Below are positions 59,390-64,000 of a stretch of 64,000 nt of DNA, piece by piece. The stretch spans positions 70,850,784 to 70,914,783 of the forward strand of contig CM070910.1 in assembly GCA_036417435.1 (NCBI GenBank). Reading direction: 5' to 3'. The notes beneath the pieces were generated by a model that saw nothing but the letters and a program-made list of their open reading frames with translations, was not told the origin of the DNA and searched no databases. Both the position numbers and the translations under genes were made by a program. Position 1 is the first letter of the stretch; each line of letters begins with the position of its first letter. The stretch is from Inia geoffrensis (taxonomy: Eukaryota; Chordata; Mammalia; Artiodactyla; Iniidae).

Positions 59390-61830
59390 TAATGTGTATA
59401 TACCTAACAACGAGCTTCAAAATACATGAAAATATAGTTGGAAAGATAAACACTTCTCTCTCAGTAATAGAAACAATAGACAAGATGTTAGTGAGGTTAG
59501 AAAGCTGAAAAACACCATTAACCAACTGAATCTAGCTGATGTTTATAGAAAACTCCATCCAACAGCAGAGCACACATTCTTTCTAAGTTCACAAAGAATA
59601 TTTTCCAAGAGAGACCATATCCTGGATCATAAATCAAGCCTTAACAAATTTAAAAGAATTAAAATTCTATTCCCGCTAAAATCTGGAACATGGCAAGGAT
59701 GCCCACTCTCACCATGTCTCAACATAGTATTGGAAGTCCTAGCCACAGCAGTCAGACAAGGAAAAGAAATAAAAGGTATCCAAATTGGAAGGGAAGAGGT
59801 AAAATTGTCACTACATGCAGATGACATGATACTACATATAGAAAACCCTAAGGACTCCACACAAAAAACTACTAGATCTAATAAATGAATTCAGCAAAGT
59901 AGCAGGATACAAGATTAACATTCAAAAATTAGTTGCATTTCTTTACCCTAACAATGAACTATCAAAAAGGGAAAGTAAAACAACAATACTTTTTAACATA
60001 GCACCAGAAAAATAAAATACCTAGGAATAAACCTGACCGAAGAGGCGAAAGACATATGCTGTAAACTATAAAACATTAATGAAGGAAATTAAAGAGGATT
60101 CAAAGAATTGGAAAGATATCTCATGCTTTTGGATTGGAAGAATTAATATTGTTAAAATGGCAATACTACCCAAAGCAATCTGCAGATTTAATGTGATCCC
60201 TATCAAAATACCCATGACAGAACTAGCACAAATAATCCAAAAATATATATGGAACCATAAAAAACCCAGAATTTCCAAAGCAAGCCTGAGGGAAAAAAAA
60301 CAAAGCAGGAAGCATAACTCTCCCAGACTTCAGACAATACCACAAAGCTACAGTAGTCAAAAAACAATGTGGTGTTGGTAAAAAACAGACATACAGATCA
60401 ATGGAACAGAATAGAGAGCCCAGAAATAAACCCACACGCCTACAGTCAATTAATCTTCAACAAAGAAGCCAAGAATATAAAATGGGAAAAAGACAGTCTC
60501 TTCAGCAAGTGGTGCTGGGAAAGTTGGACAGCTGCATGTAAATCAATGAAGTTAGAACACACCCTCACACCATGCACAAAAATAAACTCAAAATGGCTTA
60601 AAGTTAAACGTAAGACATGACACCATAAAACTCCTAAAAGAGAGCATAGGCAGAACATTCTCTGACATAAATTGTACCGATGTTTTCTTAGGTCAGTCTT
60701 CCAAGGCAATAGAAATAAAAACAAAAGTAAGCAACCGTGACTTAATCAAACTTGCAGGCTTTTACACAGCAAAGGAAATCATAAAAAAAGACAACCTATG
60801 GAACGGGAGAAAATATTTGCCGAAGATGCAACAGTCAAAGGCTTAATCTCCAAAATATACAAACAGCTCATACAACTCAACAACAAAAGAACAACCCAAT
60901 CAAAAAATGGGCAGAAGACCTTAATACACATTTCTCCGAAGAAGACATACAGATGGCCAGTAGGCACATGAAAAGATGCTCAACATCACTAAATATTAGA
61001 GAAATGCAAATCAAAACTACAGTGAGGTACCACCTCACACCGGTCAGGATGGCCATCATTAAAAGTCTACAAATAACAAATGCTGGAGAGGGTGAGGAGA
61101 AAAGGGAACCCTCCTACACTGTTGGTGGGAATGTAAGTTGGTGCAGCCACTATGGAAAACAGTGTAGAGGTTCCTCAGAAAACTAAAAATAGAATCACCA
61201 TATGATCCAGCAATCCCACTCCTGGGCATATACCAGGACAAAACTATAATTCAAAAGATACATGCACCCCTAGGTTCATAGCAGCACTATTCACAATAGC
61301 CAAAACATGGAAACAACCTAGATGTCCATCGATGGATGAATGGATAAAGAAGATGTGGTACATATATACAATGGATTACTACTCAGTCATAAAAAAGAAC
61401 GAAATAATGCCATTTGCAGCAACATGGATGCAACTAGAGATGATCATAATAAGTGAAGTAAGTCAGAAGGTGAAAGACAAATACCATATGATATTGCTTA
61501 TATGTGGAATCTAAAATATGGTACAAATGAACCTATCTACAAAACAGAAACAGATTCATAGACATAGAGAACAGAACAGATTTGTGGTTGCCAAGGGGGA
61601 GGGGGGTGGGGGAGGGAAAGACTGGGAGTTTGGGATTAACAGATGTAAACAATTCTATATAGGATGGATAAACAACAAGGTCCTATTGATAAACCATAGT
61701 GGAAAAGAAGATTAAAAAAAAGAATGTCTATATGTGTATAACTGAGTCACTTTGCTGTACAGCAGAGATTGACACATTTTAAATCAACTATATTTCAGTA
61801 AAAAAATAAAGTAAAAATAAAATTCTACGA
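59390..61830 (+). repeat. L1 ORF2 C-terminal half and 3' UTR
   Basis: From about 59680 this is a well-preserved L1. The RT active site reads HADD (59814-59825) within [16 protein letters not shown]. Downstream phrases include 'ccagcaatcccactcctggg' and 'gatgtccatcgatggatgaa', and the 3' UTR ends 'tttcagtaaaaaa'. Stops and frameshifts break it. The first 300 bp may be a separate older L1. Confidence 0.85.
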
Positions 61831-61999
61831 AGTGTCTCCACTTCGCTTAGTTCTTCTGTGGTTTTTTGGAACATATTCCTCTGTCTCCTCATTTTGCCTA
61901 ATTCTCTGTGTTTATTCCTATGTATTAAGTAGGTAGGTTACATTTCCCATCCTAAGATATGTACTATATATTTCTCAGCTTAGCAGATCCAGAACCTAG

Positions 62000-62966
62000 A
62001 TATTTTTAAATAGACAGTTTTTTAGAGCAGTTTTAGGTTCACATCAAAATTGAATAGAAAGTACAGAGATTTCCCATATACCCCTTGTCCCCACACATGC
62101 ATAACTCTCCCTTACCAGAGTGGTACATTTTTTACAATCAACGAATCTACATTGGCTCATTGTACTCACCCAAGGTCCATAGTTTACATTGGGGTTCACT
62201 CTTGGTGTTGTGCATTCTGTGCTTTTAGACAAATGTATAATGACATGAATCCATCATTATAGTATTATACAGAGTATTTTCACTGCCCTAAAAATACTCT
62301 GTGCTATGCCTTTTCATCCTTCCCTTCCTCTTCCAGCTCCTAGTGACCACTGATCTTTTTACTGTCTCCATAGTATTGCCTTTTCCAGAATGTCATATAG
62401 TTAGAATCATACAGTATGTAGGCTTTTCACATTGGCTTCTTTACTCAGTAATATGCATTTAAGTTTCCTTCATGTCTTTTCATGACTTGATAGCTCATTT
62501 TTTTTAACTCTGAATAATATTCCATTGTCTGGATGTACCACAGTTTATTTATTCATTCAGCTAATGAAGGACATTTTGATTGCATCCAAGTTTTAGTAAT
62601 TATGAATAAAGATGCTATAAATAAAGATGTAGGTTTTTGTGTGGACAGATATTTTCAAGTCATTTGGGTGAATACCAAGGAGTGTGTGATTGCTGGATCT
62701 TATGGTGAGAGTATGTTAAATTAAGATTTCTAAAAAATCACCAAGCTGTCTTCCACAGTGGCTTTATCATTTTGCATTCCTGGCAACTGTGACTGAGAGT
62801 TCCTGTTGCTCTACATCCTCATCAACACTTGCTGTTGTCAGAGTTCTGGATTTTGGCCATTCTAATAGGTGTGTAGTGGTATCTCATTGTTGTTTTAATT
62901 TGCATTTCTATAATGACATTATGTGGAGCATCTTTTCATATGCTTACTTGCCATCTGTATACCTTT
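62000..62966 (-). repeat. Old L1 3' end (L1M-type)
   Basis: 'gcagttttaggttcacatca', 'tactgtctccatagtattgc', 'aataatattccattgtctgg', 'gtctggatgtaccacag' follow old reverse-L1 order. Confidence 0.75.
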
Positions 62967-63582
62967 TATTTTAGCATCTTTATTGGAGTATAATTGTTTT
63001 ACAATGGTGTGTTAGTTTCTGTTGTATAACAAAGTGAATCAGCTATATGTATACATATATGCCCATATCCCCTCCCTCTTGCGTCTCCCTCCACCCTCCC
63101 TATCCCACCCCTCTAGATGGTCATAAAGCACCGAGCTGATCTCCATGTGCTATGTAGCTGCTTCCCACTAGCTAGCTATTTTACATTTGGTGGTGTATAT
63201 CTGTTCATGCTACTGTCTCACTTTGTCCCAGCTTACCCTTCCGCCTCCCTGTGTCCTCAAGTCCATTCTCTATGTCTGCGTCTTTATTCCTGTCCTGCCC
63301 CTGGTTCATCAGAACCATTTTTTTTTTTAGATTCCATATATATGTGTTAGCATACAGTATTTGTTTTTCTCTTTCTGACTTACTTCACTCTGTATGACAG
63401 ACTCTAGGTCCATCCACCTCACTACAAATAGTTCAAATTCATTTCTTTTTGTGGCTGGGTAATATTCCATTGTATATATGTGCCACATCTTCTTTATCCA
63501 TTCATCTGTCAATGGACATTTAGGTTGCTTCCATGTCCTGGCTATTGTAAATAGTGCTGCAATGAACATTGTGGTACATGTA
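62967..63582 (-). repeat. Young L1 3' end reaching into ORF2
   Basis: Complete 3' UTR from agcatctttattggagtata to 'gctattgtaaatagtgctgc', about 615 bp: the longest young L1 3' end in the window apart from 59680-61830. Confidence 0.85.
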
Positions 63583-64000
63583 TCTTTTTTTTTTTTTTTT
63601 TTAACATCTTTATTGGGTTAAAATTGCTCTACAATGGTGTGTCAGTTTCTACTTTACAATAAAGTGAATCAGTTATATATATACAGACGTTCACATATTT
63701 CTTCCCTCTTGCGTATCTCTCCTTCCTTCCCTCCCTATCCCACCCCTCCAGGCAGTCACAAAGCACCGAGCAGATATCCCTGTGCCAAGCGGCTGCTTCC
63801 CATTAGCTATCTACCTTACGTTTGTTAGTATATATATGTCCATGCCCCTCCCTCGCCCTCTCATAGCTCACCCCTCCCCCTCCCCATATCCTCAAGTCCG
63901 TTCTCCAGTAGGTCTGTGTCTTTATTCCTGTCTTACCCCTAGGTTCTTCATAACATTTTTTTTTCTTAAATTCCATATATATGTGTTAGCATACGGTATT
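63583..64000 (-). repeat. Second young L1 3' end, running off the right edge
   Basis: Poly-T, aacatctttattgggttaaa, same 3' UTR layout as 21043-21396. It continues past the end of the window. Confidence 0.85.

Noticed and set aside
59680..61830. Possible active L1
   Set aside because: The FADD motif reads HADD, and stops and frameshifts break ORF2. The 5' half is absent.

Overview
This window is a mammalian nuclear chromosome segment, most likely from a cetacean and probably a toothed whale. Two observations support that. First, about twenty tRNA-derived SINEs begin with the 'gggacttccctggtgg' type head of the CHR family (whales, hippos and ruminants), and many are the short GC-rich form abundant in odontocetes. 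Second, the only gene is NT5E, and its exon 1 carries residues I recall from cattle CD73 (Val58, Ala65) rather than the human ones. The species call is an inference.

Gene content. Only one protein-coding gene can be supported: NT5E (ecto-5'-nucleotidase, CD73), on the minus strand. Coding exon 1 is at 18684-19022 and exon 2 at 3347-3569. The splice sites and reading phase join perfectly. Intron 1 is 15.1 kb (3570-18683), and positions 1-3346 are the start of intron 2. Exons 3 onward lie off the left edge. A CpG island with GC boxes covers exon 1 and the promoter (about 18380-19430).

Layout. Positions 1-19000 (gene body) hold mostly old MIR/L2 fragments, scattered CHR SINEs, short L1 3' ends and a few old LTRs. 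Positions 19400-64000 are the region upstream of NT5E. It is gene-free and heavily L1-derived, with nested insertions. Notable structures are: an old L1 containing a hAT element and an L1 that carries an LTR sequence at its 3' end (20215-22565); an MLT1 LTR split by an ERV LTR that is itself split by a SINE (26145-27229); an L1-in-L1 stack (31500-36010); a large inverted repeat with 1.43-kb arms and a 2.1-kb spacer built from an internally deleted L1 (37743-42707); an L1 fold-back (57691-57840); and stacked L1 3' ends running off the right edge.

No operon, CRISPR, tRNA/rRNA gene, intact viral gene or novel biochemical system is visible. The most interesting material is structural: transposon-driven rearrangement next to a medically important gene. 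All family names come from recognition by eye, without database searches, so repeat boundaries are generally good to about 10-30 bp except where target-site duplications fix them.
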